From Chromera velia (taxonomy: Eukaryota; Sar; Chromeraceae): a stretch of DNA of 35,793 nucleotides. The translations under genes and the position numbers were made by a program. Location of the stretch: positions 8,219 to 44,011 of the forward strand of contig JAHBMJ010000491.1 of the NCBI GenBank assembly GCA_018398765.1, given 5' to 3'. Position 1 is the stretch's first letter. Every line of letters starts with the position of its first letter. The notes under the pieces were generated by a model, which searched no databases, was not told the DNA's origin, and saw nothing but the letters and a program-made list of their open reading frames with translations. Below, in pieces: positions 20,098 through 31,192 of this stretch.

Positions 20098-20934
20098 ATG
20101 ATACTTAAGTTTACTTAAGTTTGATACTACATTATACCATATCTCATATGATTACTTAAATCACCCTGTAACTAGCCTTGTAAGAACCTAAGAATTTAAA
20201 CTAGAATTTAGGGGAATTTACTAGGGAATTCAATAAAGTTAAGAGGTACACGTCGATTTCTCATGGACTATGATAAGTTAGAACTTGATATTAACGCTGC
20301 TTAGTAAATACGTCTAGAAATAGGTTACCGTCCTTGAGTACCTCAATTCACTTCAATTTTATACAATTACGTACGAGTACATAAAACTGGTACATAAATC
20401 ATAATTAAATTCGTAAATTACATGTCATCATCATCAAACTGATGCATTTTTCTTTTTTTTTTGCTAACTATTTAAACACAGGTTGACGTTGCCAGTGGAG
20501 ACATCATTGCGAGCGTCTTCAAGTTCTTGCTGTAAAGTGTATGAAAAATGATTGTCTGCCGTTCAACTACAGCCAGCCATACCGCCATGCAGTTGAATAT
20601 CAACGTTGCTTTACCGAACGTGGTCCCGGCACTTGCTTCCCGCCTGTGACTAAAGCGAGAGGGGAACCGATACGAGAGACGGAACGAAAGAAAAGGAGGG
20701 GACTCTAAGGTTGTCTGTTTGTCCCCCTCTTTTCTTTCGGTCGGTGTGGAAATGGACGAAAGGCGAGGAGGAGAAGAAAGAAATGAGAAGAGCGGTACAA
20801 GAGAGACGAGACCGGCGGCTTTCTCTGTCTCTCTTTCAAAAAAAACTTGAAGACATGCAATTACAACAAAGAGCCAGACAGGAATCGTAGAGAATTACTC
20901 TCTCCCCCTTTCTTTATTTTTTTCTTTCGTTTTC
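20098..20934. other. Spacer between the retroelement remnant and the acidic-tail gene
   Basis: AT-rich to about 20480, with a tandem ACTTAAGTTT at 20103-20122. From about 20640 it is purine-rich (GAGAGGGG, GAAAGAAAAGGAGG) with polypyrimidine strings. No coding frame is supported. The last part is the 3' UTR of the minus-strand gene. Confidence 0.5.
20913..20918 (-). terminator. AATAAA (minus strand) after the acidic-tail gene
   Basis: TTTATT on the plus strand reads AATAAA on the minus strand, about 17 bases after the TAG stop at 20935-20937. It is close to the stop but is the only such signal nearby. Confidence 0.4.
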
Positions 20935-20980
20935 CTACTCATCATCGTCATCCTCATCTTCATCTTCATCGTCGTCATAA

Positions 20981-21031
<51 letters not shown>

Positions 21032-22783
21032 TCGTCCTCGTCCTCGTCTTCTTCTTCGTCGTCCTCTTCTTCTAAGCTTATCGAAGAAGAGACAGGGCGG
21101 CTCTCCTCCTTCTTCTCCAACGCCCTGATGCTGATTCCCCTTTCGGACCTCTCCCTCTGCTCCTCCTCTTCCTCTTCTTCCTCATCTTCATCTTCCTCCT
21201 CCTCATCTTCATCATCCTCATCATAGTCATCTCCGATCTTCACCCCCTCCGTCGTCTGACCGGTGATGTGGAATTTGGTCACTGCTCTGATCTTCTTGGC
21301 GGTCTTGGTGACGTAGTCTATGTCGGGCTCCAGATCCTCCAAGATCATCGCGCCCAACTTGTTGTTCCTCAACAGCTTGTCGGCCTCGAGAATTTCAAAT
21401 GCCGTTCGGCGGTACTCCTTGAACAAAAATCTCAGGTCACCTGCACGCAACGACGCACACGAAAAGGAACACTCATGCTCCTCAAACACACATGCATGCA
21501 GATAGATAGATAGATAGATGCGCGTATTTGTTTGAGTGTGAGGGAAAGGAGGAGAGATAGAGCGATAGAGAGACAGACAGAGCGACCAGGAACGAGAGGG
21601 AGAGAGAGATCCAATCCGAGAGTTCTTGCCTTTTTGAGCTTCCCTCAAAATAGAGCGACAGAGCAGAGTAGATTCGGCCCTCTCTCTTTCTCTTCTCCCC
21701 TCTCCAGTGGACAGAAGCAAATCCATGCGCATGTGCTAGAAAGGAGAAGCAGACAAGGAGAATGGATTCAGCGCATCAACACATCTCTCTCCTCTTCCAA
21801 TCCATTCCTTCCTCCTCACCGTCTTCCTTCCACTTCTCATAAGCCAGCTTCAACCGCGCCTCAATGTCCTCCTGAGGCCACTTGTATCTGGGATACCGCC
21901 CTGCACACACACACACACACACATACACACACACACACACAGGTAAATGAAAGGGACTGTTAGGATACACGAGACGGAATGAGGCGAGCACCGCAGAAGA
22001 TGGATAGATGGACTCAGGCAGCCAAGCAAGAGGAGAGACAATCACAAGAACAAAAAGAACAAACACTGAGAGACGACGGTATTTGCCGTCTCCCTGCGGA
22101 TCAGTCGATCCCCTTCTCTCGTCCCATGCCGTCGCGTGCACTGGCGGACAAGGCCATCGGTTGATCTATCTGTACTTTCACTGAGCTGTTCCGAGCTGGA
22201 CCTTCTATCTGCCTGACTGACGTTGAATTTTTTTCTCCTGGGCCCCGACGTAGTTCATAATCTTCTGAGCAATGCGGAGACGCACAACCCGATCTGCACG
22301 CCGCAATGGAAACAGAGAGGGGGGGGGGAGGAGATGCGGACACAGACAATAGGGAGAACAAATGGGGGAACACCCAAAGAGAGCTAGGTCCCCTTGGGCA
22401 CTCCCTTGTCACCAGGTCCCCTTCTTTGGCTCTTGATGAATAGCCATGCATAGGTCCGTGCGTCTCTTGGTCGTCTTCCTTTCTTTCTTTCTTTTTTTTT
22501 TGTACCGTTCTGTTCTTCAGTTTTCTTGCGTGAGGAAAGGAAGAGCATCCAGCTGCTGGCAGCAGTCTTCATGGACTCCTGCTGACCCTTCTTTTTCCTT
22601 TTCCTTTCTCTGTCTGTCTTTCTTTCTTTCTTTCTGATGTTTTCACAAAGAACAGAGACAGACGGGCAGTCCATCGAAGTCACGCGCCACTGGAGGACTC
22701 GTGCAGACAGGCAGGCAGGCGGGTGTGAAGGAACGACTGTCCTCGTCTCTGCTGATTTTTCTCTCTCATTCAACGAATGTATA

Positions 22784-22841
<58 letters not shown>

Positions 22842-23761
22842 CGCACACACACTCACACACTTTTGTTTGCGTGACTGCTCTCCATTTCCTCTCTTTCGAC
22901 GCTCAAAAGAAAAACACAGAGAAACGGCTGCCACACTCACGTACCAATTTTGAGGCCTTGAAGATAGTCGAGCAGAGGTTCGGTCGACTCTGCCAGACAC
23001 ACACAGCAGGGGGGGGAAATTGGGATTCATTTTCTTACACACCACAGACCCAGAGACAGGCAGATAGGAAGAGAAAAAGAGAAAGAGGGGCGTCTTCGTG
23101 GATGTCCCGGGGGGCGTACAGACCGGGTGGAGAAGAAAAAATAAAAACAACGCAGACGCGCCCTGTCTGTCTTTCCCTCTCGCCCTTTGAGCTCCCCAAG
23201 GTTCACTTTTCTTTTCCTCAGCAATGAACTTATCGCATTTCGATCGAGAGAAAAAAAGAATTGCCAGACAGGTCACTCATACTCATTCACTCGATCGACG
23301 CACAGGCCCCGCTGCTCTGCCATTTCCAATCCGTTCTTTCTTTCGTTCAATATGCCCTCCACCCTCTCGTTTGCCCCTTCCCTTCCCTTCTGGGCCTCTC
23401 TCTAGTCTGGAGAACTAAGAAGGGCCCTCCCTCCTTGATCCTTCCGTGAAGGGAATCTCCGCCCTTCCTCCAGACTTTGATGGCTCTTTCTCTCATCTCC
23501 AGAAACACATGCACAAACACACGCACGTCGTCTCAATTGACTCTTACTTTCCTGTCTCATCAATTAATCACTCAAGCACCAAGTGCCGTTGCGTCTACCA
23601 CAAAAGGCACAAGCAAGACTAAGAGAGACAAAACCACACACAAAGACACCCTCACTTAGTGACTGACTTTCTTCCTCGCACTTCTCCATGATCTCATCGC
23701 TCTTCGCAACGATCTCGGCCTCCTCCACTGCCACACACACACACACACACAAACAGAGAGA

Positions 23762-23798
<37 letters not shown>

Positions 23799-24684
23799 CA
23801 CCGGGAAAAATGACGGGTGAACAGATGAAGACAAAAAAAAAAGTGGAGGGCAGCAGCCGAAGCGAGGTCCCTGAAAGAGACCAGAAGAGTCAATTGACAC
23901 AGAAGTCAACACCGACGATTAAACGAACACGCATAACGAACAGCGCACCCCCAAAGCACTCCCCCCCCCTCCTCTCCACCCCCTGCCTGTCTGCCTGACT
24001 GACTTCCGCTTCCCTCCATCCAGAATCGGATCTTCTCTCTCAGGTGTGCTCTCACGCGCTCCTTCGAGCTCGTGGCTGCTTCACAGGAAGTAAGCAAGGA
24101 GGCAAAAAAGGAAGTAAGTAAGGAAGGAAGGAAGGAAGGAAAAGACAGGAATGGATTTGTGGGTCGAAAGAAAGAAGGAAAAGAGAGGCATGCAGACTCG
24201 AGGCAAACCAGAGGACACTTCCTGAAAAGACAATCTTCGTGGAACAACATCCCCCTCCGTACAATCCAGGATGGCGCACAGGTGCATGCAAGCAGTTCTG
24301 ATCTGCCTCTGTGGACACGTCGATTTTGTTCCGTTTGCACAGGTAGACAGACTGACGGAAAGGCGGAGGGGCGGGTTTCCTCTCCTTTGGCTTGGCGGGA
24401 ATGATTTTGTCGAGGGCGGCGGCGGCTGCTTGAGGAGAGGAGCGTGGCAGAAAAGAGGAACATGTCATCCAAGGACAGACAAGATATGATAGAAGAAAGA
24501 ACAGAACGCAGCGAGGGTGGGTGAAGAAGAGGAACAATACCAGAAGGTGAGCGAAAGAGAGGGTGCATGCACATCAGCGAAAAAGAAAAATTGATTGGGC
24601 GTCAGTCTAAGCCTTCAGCAGAAAGAAAGGAAGGATTCAAGTAGAAGAAAAAAGAAAGGAGGAATATAGCCACACTCACTCACT

Positions 24685-24727
<43 letters not shown>

Positions 24728-25059
24728 GGAGAGAAGGAATATTGCAGCACCGGATTTCAAGATGAGAAGGCCAAACGGGCGAGAAGGCAGCGGAATAAAA
24801 CAAAATGGAAGGCGAGAATTATGAGGAACGCCTCGCAAGTTATTCGTTGAGGATTGAGGATCTTATGACTGACTGACTCTTTTCGCTTTTGGGGAGTGCA
24901 ACCCATTCTGCATAGAGCTCCTCCACCTTCTTGTCACGGAGAACTTTTGGCACTGCAAGATGAACGAGAAGAAGACGTGGGATGATGGCATTGTACACCG
25001 AAAGAAGCTGACTTACCAATAGTCGGCACGCATGTTTCGGTTGCTTCTAATGAAGACAT
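20935..25059 (-). CDS. Unrecognised 340-aa protein with Asp/Glu-rich C-terminal tail, 9 exons
   Basis: Exons, 5' to 3' on the minus strand: 25059-25017, 24952-24878, 24425-24357, 24075-24004, 23727-23668, 22989-22945, 22293-22222, 21900-21820, 21440-20935. They sum to 1023 nt with an intact frame and end in TAG. It starts MSSLEATETCVPTI. The body is helical and charged, with segments VLRDKKVEELYAEWVAL, RVVRLRIAQKIMNYVGAQ and RLKLAYEKWKED. Residues from about 243 on are an Asp/Glu tail, including a poly-Asp run coded by (GAC)n. All eight introns are phase 1, and five donors read GTCAGTC. No signal peptide is seen. Histone-chaperone-like or nucleolar proteins often have such tails, but I assign no function. 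It could be read as the 3' part of the next gene, but its own ATG and that gene's stop and AATAAA argue for separate genes. Confidence 0.75.
20981..21030 (-). repeat. Trinucleotide repeat encoding poly-Asp
   Basis: About 16 uninterrupted TCG/GTC units on the plus strand read GAC codons on the minus strand, forming a poly-Asp run in the acidic tail. It is flanked by mixed GAT/GAG/GAA codons. Confidence 0.9.
22785..22858. repeat. Compound (CT)n(CA)n(GA)n(CA)n microsatellite
   Basis: Pure dinucleotide runs within an intron of the acidic-tail gene. Similar runs lie at 21903-21942, 23731-23795 and 24678-24728 in other introns of the same gene, usually just upstream of an exon acceptor on the minus strand. 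Confidence 0.9.
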
Positions 25060-25066
25060 ATTGTCC

Positions 25067-25110
25067 GTTGCCTAAAGGAGACTGGCTCGTTGCCTAAAGG
25101 AGACTGGCTC
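25067..25110. repeat. Tandem duplication of a 22-bp unit
   Basis: GTTGCCTAAAGGAGACTGGCTC occurs at 25067-25088 and again, identically, at 25089-25110. It lies directly upstream of the start codon of the acidic-tail gene and may be a duplicated promoter or 5' UTR element. Confidence 0.85.
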
Positions 25111-25136
25111 CGAATGAAAAATGGGAGGAGGATTCG

Positions 25137-25142
25137 TTTATT
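25137..25142 (-). terminator. AATAAA (minus strand) after the plastid-leader gene
   Basis: AATAAA on the minus strand, about 92 bases downstream of the TAG at 25234-25236. It supports ending that gene here, before the start codon at 25059. Confidence 0.55.
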
Positions 25143-25233
25143 TGTGCACAAAGAAATGGACTTCGTATTGGTAATACACCAAACAATTGTAGGGGGTGGG
25201 TGGACTTGTTGGCATTCTTTTGTTCTTCTTTTG

Positions 25234-28200
25234 CTATCCTTCCTTTCTGTCGTGAAGGGCAAAGGGAAAAAGGAAACTCGTTCTGGCCTCTCTCAACGCA
25301 CCTAAGTACCTACACGCCTGCATCTCTGCAAGACACAAAGAAGCCGATCCTTCTCCCCCCCCCCNNNNNNNNNNNNNNNNNNNNNNNNNNNNNNNNNNNN
25401 NNNNNNNNNNNNNNNNNNNNNNNNNNNNNNNNNNNNNNNNNNNNNNNNNNNNNNNNNNNNNNNNNNNNNNNNNNNNNNNNNNNNNNNNNNNNNNNNNNNN
25501 NNNNNNNNNNNNNNNNNNNNNNNNNNNNNNNNNNNNNNNNNNNNNNNNNNNNNNNNNNNNNNNNNNNNNNNNNNNNNNNNNNNNNNNNNNNNNNNNNNNN
25601 NNNNNNNNNNNNNNNNNNNNNNNNNNNNNNCCCCCCCAAAAAAAAAACAAAAAACTTCCTTCAATCCCGAAATGAATCTCACAGTGACAGCCCTCTCCAC
25701 GCCCCCCCTCCCCACCCACTTTTCATGAAGTACTCCTTGACTCTCTCAGGGATCGGCGCGTGGAATGCCGACTTCTCTTTGATGAACGCGTCGGCCACCC
25801 GCTTCGGTATCTCGGCCCTGGCCCATTCGTTGATCTCCTCATCTGCTTTCTCTCACGCAGAGAGGAAAACAAGGAGTCGAGAAAGGTCAAAAACATTGGC
25901 TGTTCTTTTCCTTCAGTTTGCATTTCTCAAAAGTGCAGAAAAGAAAAGAAACGTAGAAAGGATGAAGGGACTCGGAAATCAACGCCAGCCAAAGACAGGA
26001 CAGGCAGAAGGATGGCGTTTCAAGCAATTAAGGCAGACAGACTGCAGAACGAACCAAGAAGCGAAACGGAATGACATGGTTGCACCTGCCTGAATGAAAT
26101 TCATTCAGTATGTATCACTTTTTGACCTCTCCACCCTCCCTGCCTTCCCCTCTCAGATCCCTTCGCTTCCCTCACTGGTTGTCCGTCCGTGTGTCTGACC
26201 GACCTTCCGGGAAAAGATCCGGGCACTTCCCTGTGCCCTTCCACTGGTTGAAGTACTGCTCGACCATGTTCTCGGCAGTCGTCACGTTGACTGAATGGAT
26301 GGAGGCACGGAAGAAGGGAGGGTAAGAGAAGAGATGGGTGGTGCGTTTCGTTGCAGGAGGATGAGTGAAGGAAGAAAGACGAGGGGCGACAGGCGGGGGG
26401 GGGGAACCAATGCAAGGGAAAGGGGGAAGGGAGAGAGAAGAGCTGCCCGTGGAAGATGCACAGAAAGAATAAAAAAAAACGTCACACCCACACTCACTCC
26501 TACAAACTTACACATCGCAACACACAAAAGCTGTGGGAGAGGTTGGCTCAATTGACGTCACAAAGGAGAGGGATTGAAGAGAGAGGAGAAGTAAACACAG
26601 TCTTCGATTGTTTCTCTTTTCTTTCTTTCTTTCTTTCTTTTCTTTCTTTCTTTCTTTCTTTCTTTCGTTTCTTTCTTTCTTGGTTTGTTTGTCTGTCTCT
26701 CCCCTCTTTTTCCTTCCCCACCCATTGACATTGACTCACTCACTGACTCACTCACTCGTCTGGAATTTCGTGACGTCGTCGCTGTCGAGATCTCCTCTGA
26801 TTTTCAGCAGAGTGAGTGCTCGGATCTTCCTCTTCATCTTCTGGTCGGCTATGTACTCGGGTCGGAGGGCTTTCTTCATCATCTTCCATCTGCATGCAGC
26901 AATGAGCGCATGATGAAGCAATCAATCAATGAATGTGTGACTGAGTCATTGCACACCTACCCACACCCACACAATGACGGAGAGCTGAATGATGATTCAG
27001 AAATAAAAAGCAAAAGGGGCAAAAACGACTCCAACAGAAGGGACTGACTGCATGCAGCGGTCGAGAGAGAAACCAAGAAAGAAGCCATCCATCCATGCAT
27101 TTCCTCAATTCGGTCCCCTTTTCGGTGCATGGTCCAGAATCCCATGCACCCAACCGACGAAGAAGCCAACGAAGAGCAATTCAGATCCAAAGGACGAAAA
27201 GTACCACACGAGAGAGAAAGAGAAACAAAGAGAGAGAGTAACAAAGAAAGAGGGAGGAGGTGACAGACCGATCTCTGTCCAGTCTCCGTGCATAGAAATC
27301 AGGAAGCGTTGGTTTCACCGCCCCCCCCTTCAACCAGGCGTCGTACATCCCCTTCACGATCGCCATGATGCCTGCCCGCCTGTACGTGGCGTCCATGCAG
27401 GACTCGATTGCCAGTAGAGCCTGCTTTTGGATCTCGGCTGCATGATCATGGCAGCTCCACATACACGCACATACACACACACATGCACAAATATACACAA
27501 ACATACGGAAGAAAAGAAGTCAGAACAACAAGAGAAAAGAACTTCAGATGAGAGTCACCCAAAGAAAGAAAGAAAGAAAACCGCACGTGTGTGTACAAAA
27601 GCGACAAAGAATGAGAACGGAGGGGGGGGCCACGAGTCCCTGACCCCCCACCCTGACGAGACTCACACACAACCATCCACGCAGTCAGTCAGTCAGTCAG
27701 TCAGTCAGTCAAAACGAAGAGGGGACCCCGATGGATTCGCCCCTTCCCTTCTCCACTTCATTTCTTTTTTGCACGCTAAGCTGTGACAGGAAGGAAGTTC
27801 CCCTCTCAGCTTTGTCTCAAAATTTCTTTCCCCTTCAGGGGATGAACAACTATTGATTCAAGGCACCAAGAATGAAGAGGAGAAAATCCACTTTTCTTTT
27901 CTACCCTGAGAAGGAAAGAAGGACAAAAAGAACAAAGAAAGAAAGAAAGAAAGAAAGAAACTCACGGTCTTCATACGAGGCTCCCTTCTCCTTCATGGCC
28001 TTGATGACATCTTTGAGCATAAACGCCAGGATCCTTCTCTGAATGTACTGCTTCGCTGTCGCGATGCGCGTCCGTGCGCTCCCTTCCTCCTCTGCCATTT
28101 CCACAATCCTTGGCCACTCTTCTTTCAGGTATTGCCAAGACACGTACGGATTCGGGAGACCCTGCCAGAACCCGTACTGTCTCCAGAGACGCGGGTCCGC

Positions 28201-29256
28201 AAATTCTTCCGGCTGCATGGATGGATGGATGCACATCCACATCCATCGAGCGAGAGAGTTTTGTCAGTCTTTCAGTCGATTCAAACTAGACCATAAAACA
28301 CACAACGCATGCAGTTGTGCATATGCATGATTCCTTTTTCATCCTCCATTTCATCCGTCTCCGCTTCTCACTCTTCAAGATTGCCTCAGTCGAAAAAAAG
28401 AAAGACCGTTTCAGGCCGATACGCCTCGTCCCCCCCTTCCCCTTTCTCCCACTGAATGGCCCTGCTGCTGTCCACTCAATCAACCATGCCAACACCCTCC
28501 TTACCGTTCCCCCCATTGGCACAATCGTCTGTACGACCAGGTTCCTTAACCAGAGGAACTTCTGTGTGGCGATGGACTTGAGTCTCTTCATCTGGATCTT
28601 CTGCCACTCCTCGTCGAGCCGCTTGAAGAAGAACTCGGGGTCGAGCGTCGGATCCTCTCCGGAAGTCACGAACGCACTCTGGATTCTGTGCAACGCCGCG
28701 ATGCCCCACTTATCCTTCTGCATACGTAGTGAGGGGAAGGGGATGGGGTGGGGGTGAACGTGCTCAGGCGGGAATGAGCAGGGGAGAGGAAATGGGGGAC
28801 AAAATGGATGGAGGACATTTATTTGCACACTGATTCAAGGAGACACACAGAGAAAGAGGCGGAGACACACTCGCACATTCCCTACATTTATCCACTTGAG
28901 GGAACAAGTAAACCTGCTGCTTGCATTCAAGTACTGCGGCTGGCAAGCTGAATGAGTGCCTGACTGACTGACTGACTGCTTTGACTGCATTCATGTATCC
29001 AGTGACGAGCGCGTCTCTCCACTCTTCCGGGTTGCCCTCAGCCAGCGTCTTCATCTTTGCCGTGTCGTATGCAGCCATGGCCTCCACCATGCTGTTCAGA
29101 GGTTCTGCCTGGATGACCGACAAGACCGAGGGAGACGGCAACGGCGTGACCTCAGAAGGGGCCCCGATGTACTTCTCGGGCGTGGGATTCCACTTCAACA
29201 CAGCACGAAACATGTCACCTCGCCGTGTCTGCAGAAGCACACACACAAACCACACA

Positions 29257-29308
<52 letters not shown>

Positions 29309-29337
29309 GAAAGAAAGAAAGAACGAACGAACGAACG

Positions 29338-29382
<45 letters not shown>

Positions 29383-30338
29383 CAGAGACAGAGATAAATG
29401 CAGAATGCAAGTGTACGAATGTTTGGCGCATTCCTTCTTCTTTGTTTGTATTTACGAATTCGCACGGTGACTGGCTCGGCTTGTTTTCATTTGGCCACTG
29501 CCAATGTCGGTGTAAATTGACTTCCCTCCTGTCGATTCGTTCCGCGTCTTTCCGCAAGGTCTCTCTTCCCTTCCAGCGATGGAGACGGGCAAGGAGGGAA
29601 GGCCCTCCCTCATTCATTCATTCATTCATTCATTCATTCATTCATCCGTTCGTTCGTTCATTTAAATCCCGTCACTGCAGCCACGAAGAGCGCCCATCCA
29701 ACAAGCAGGGGCCCCGGCATTCCCTGACAAGAAGCTATGGGCACACATACGCAGATCACGCAGTGCTGCTGGGTTCCCTTCACTCATCTATCGGGTTACG
29801 TTGGGTTGGGAGTGTGGAGAAACAGAAAGGCAGGCAGGCAGGCAGACAAATTGACGAAGAGAAAGAAAGACAGGGAGGAAGATCGAGAGAGGGCGCGCTT
29901 CTTCATTCTCTGTGATTCTTTCCAGAGGGAGGGAGGGGAGGAGACAGAGACACGCAGCACCTCCATCGTCGCACACCACTTCAAAATAAAATAAAACGTG
30001 CGAGCGATTAAGAGAGCTTCCCCGACCGCCCCCCCGTCCCATCCTTACCCGCTCCCCCCCCTTCTTCCGCTAACCTTCTTCGGTCTTCGTGCGTTCCATT
30101 TCTTTGCTCCCTTTAGCCGTCGCCGCCAGAGGACGGTTGAGGGCCCTTCACTCTCTCCCGTCCCCGTACCACTAGGCGTTTCTCCCAGGAACCCCCCCCG
30201 TCTGCGCTGTTGCTGGAACGCCCGTGATGAACTTCCGAAAGGTCCTAGGGGAGTGCGCAGGAACGCCTCGACCCGGGAGACAGAGAACACCAGCACATAC
30301 GAGAGAAGATTTAAAAAAATTGTTTGACGCTTCATCAT
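25234..30338 (-). CDS. Probable plastid-targeted protein of unknown function, 9 exons
   Basis: Exons, 5' to 3' on the minus strand: 30338-30075, 29228-28986, 28717-28505, 28212-27966, 27437-27269, 26889-26756, 26290-26204, 25842-25720, 25325-25234. They sum to 1572 nt (523 aa), ending in TAG. The N-terminus MMKRQTIFLNLLSYVLVFSV is a signal peptide with a likely cut after VEA (25/26), leaving Phe at +1. A Ser/Arg-rich stretch without acidic bias follows to about residue 88, then the body. A signal peptide plus transit-like region with +1 Phe is the classic leader of complex red plastids. The body (89-490) is helical and Trp-rich, for example RLWRQYGFWQGLPNPYVSW at about 247. I do not recognise the family. 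The join of exon 8 to exon 9 crosses a 266-N gap, so an exon may be hidden. Confidence 0.72.
25365..25630. other. Assembly gap (266 N) flanked by C homopolymers
   Basis: Ns start after about ten C and end before seven C. The gap falls in intron 8 of the plastid-leader gene. Its true length is unknown. Confidence 0.98.
26612..26683. repeat. (CTTT)n tetranucleotide repeat
   Basis: About 70 bases of CTTT units with two interruptions, in intron 6 of the plastid-leader gene. It reads GAAA on the gene strand. Confidence 0.9.
27682..27710. repeat. (CAGT)n tetranucleotide repeat
   Basis: Seven CAGT units in intron 4 of the plastid-leader gene. The same tetranucleotide, on the gene strand, recurs at several splice donors of this scaffold. 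Confidence 0.9.
29250..29375. repeat. Compound (CA)n(GA)n(GAAA)n(GAAC)n(GA)n repeat
   Basis: Adjacent pure runs in intron 1 of the plastid-leader gene, just upstream (on the minus strand) of the exon 2 acceptor. A separate (CATT)n run lies at 29610-29645 in the same intron. Confidence 0.9.
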
Positions 30339-31192
30339 GAACAGGACGGAAAAACAGAAACACCGAACCACCCAAGAAAGAGAAAGAAGACCGCGCTACC
30401 GCGGGCAGAACCGCCACACACAACCACTTTCCAACGCAAAAAGACAGATATCAAATCACTGGGCACAAGCCTACACAGAAGAAGGAGACATGCAACGCTG
30501 TCTCTCTTCCGCTTGTGCACGGAAGAAAAAGAACACCACCGTCTGCAGTCTCGCCCCTTCTCAAGAAAGAATGATCCGTTCAGTAGCCTGTTCCTGCCCC
30601 CTGCTTTCTATGCGACACTCTACTGATTCAGATGCTGCCCTGTAAAAAAGAAGCAATGCGCACTCCTCTCGGGCAAGCTGCTGTCTGTCAGGAGCAACGC
30701 GAACGTCGAGTGACTGTTGATGACTGTTGTCGTCGTGAACGGAGACGCTTCGCGTGTTGCTCAAGGCGCCGCGTGCATGCTTGCAGGCCGGGGCCCCATG
30801 CATGCATGCAGGGGCACGCGCGGTAGGGTTCCGGTTGCCGGGGCACGCTGGGCGGCTGGGGCCCTGCATGCTGCGGCCCCTGCAAACAGAGCATGTGTGA
30901 GCACTGTGAGGGAAAGAAGACTTGCAAACCAACCCTCGAGCTGCGGTTTTCTCATCTAACTTGGATGTGAGAGCATCTGCATGTCTTTCACTCCAAATGT
31001 TTATTCCACTGAAAGTCAAAATTTCCCATTTCCGACTTTCTCTCTCCATCATGCATGCCGTCTCCTTTTTGAGATCTTTTCCGTCTCCGTCTCGGTCTCC
31101 GTCTCGCCAACTGGCACGAATGTGAGGGCCAAGCACCAGTTTGTGTAACCTGTGTAGCTTCAATCCTTGGAAAGTGCTTTGTGGAGAGGAGG
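30339..31192. promoter_or_regulatory. Divergent intergenic region between two head-to-head genes
   Basis: About 850 bases separate the start codons of the minus-strand plastid-leader gene and the plus-strand OPR-like gene. No coding frame is supported. The middle is GC-rich with GGGGCCCC and an ATGC run (30797-30810). Regulatory elements of both genes probably lie here, but no TATA box or specific site was identified. Confidence 0.45.

Noticed and set aside
22384-22451. Open minus-strand segment between exons at 22945 and 22293 of the acidic-tail gene, once considered an exon
   Set aside because: Flanking exons join directly in phase 1 (G|AT gives Asp); no GCAG acceptor and phase-1 donor pair fits the segment.
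27682-27710. CAGT repeats as a CRISPR-like or satellite array
   Set aside because: Pure 4-base microsatellite without spacers, in an intron.
28317-28757. 146-aa plus-strand ORF
   Set aside because: It is the antisense shadow of exon 3 of the plastid-leader gene.
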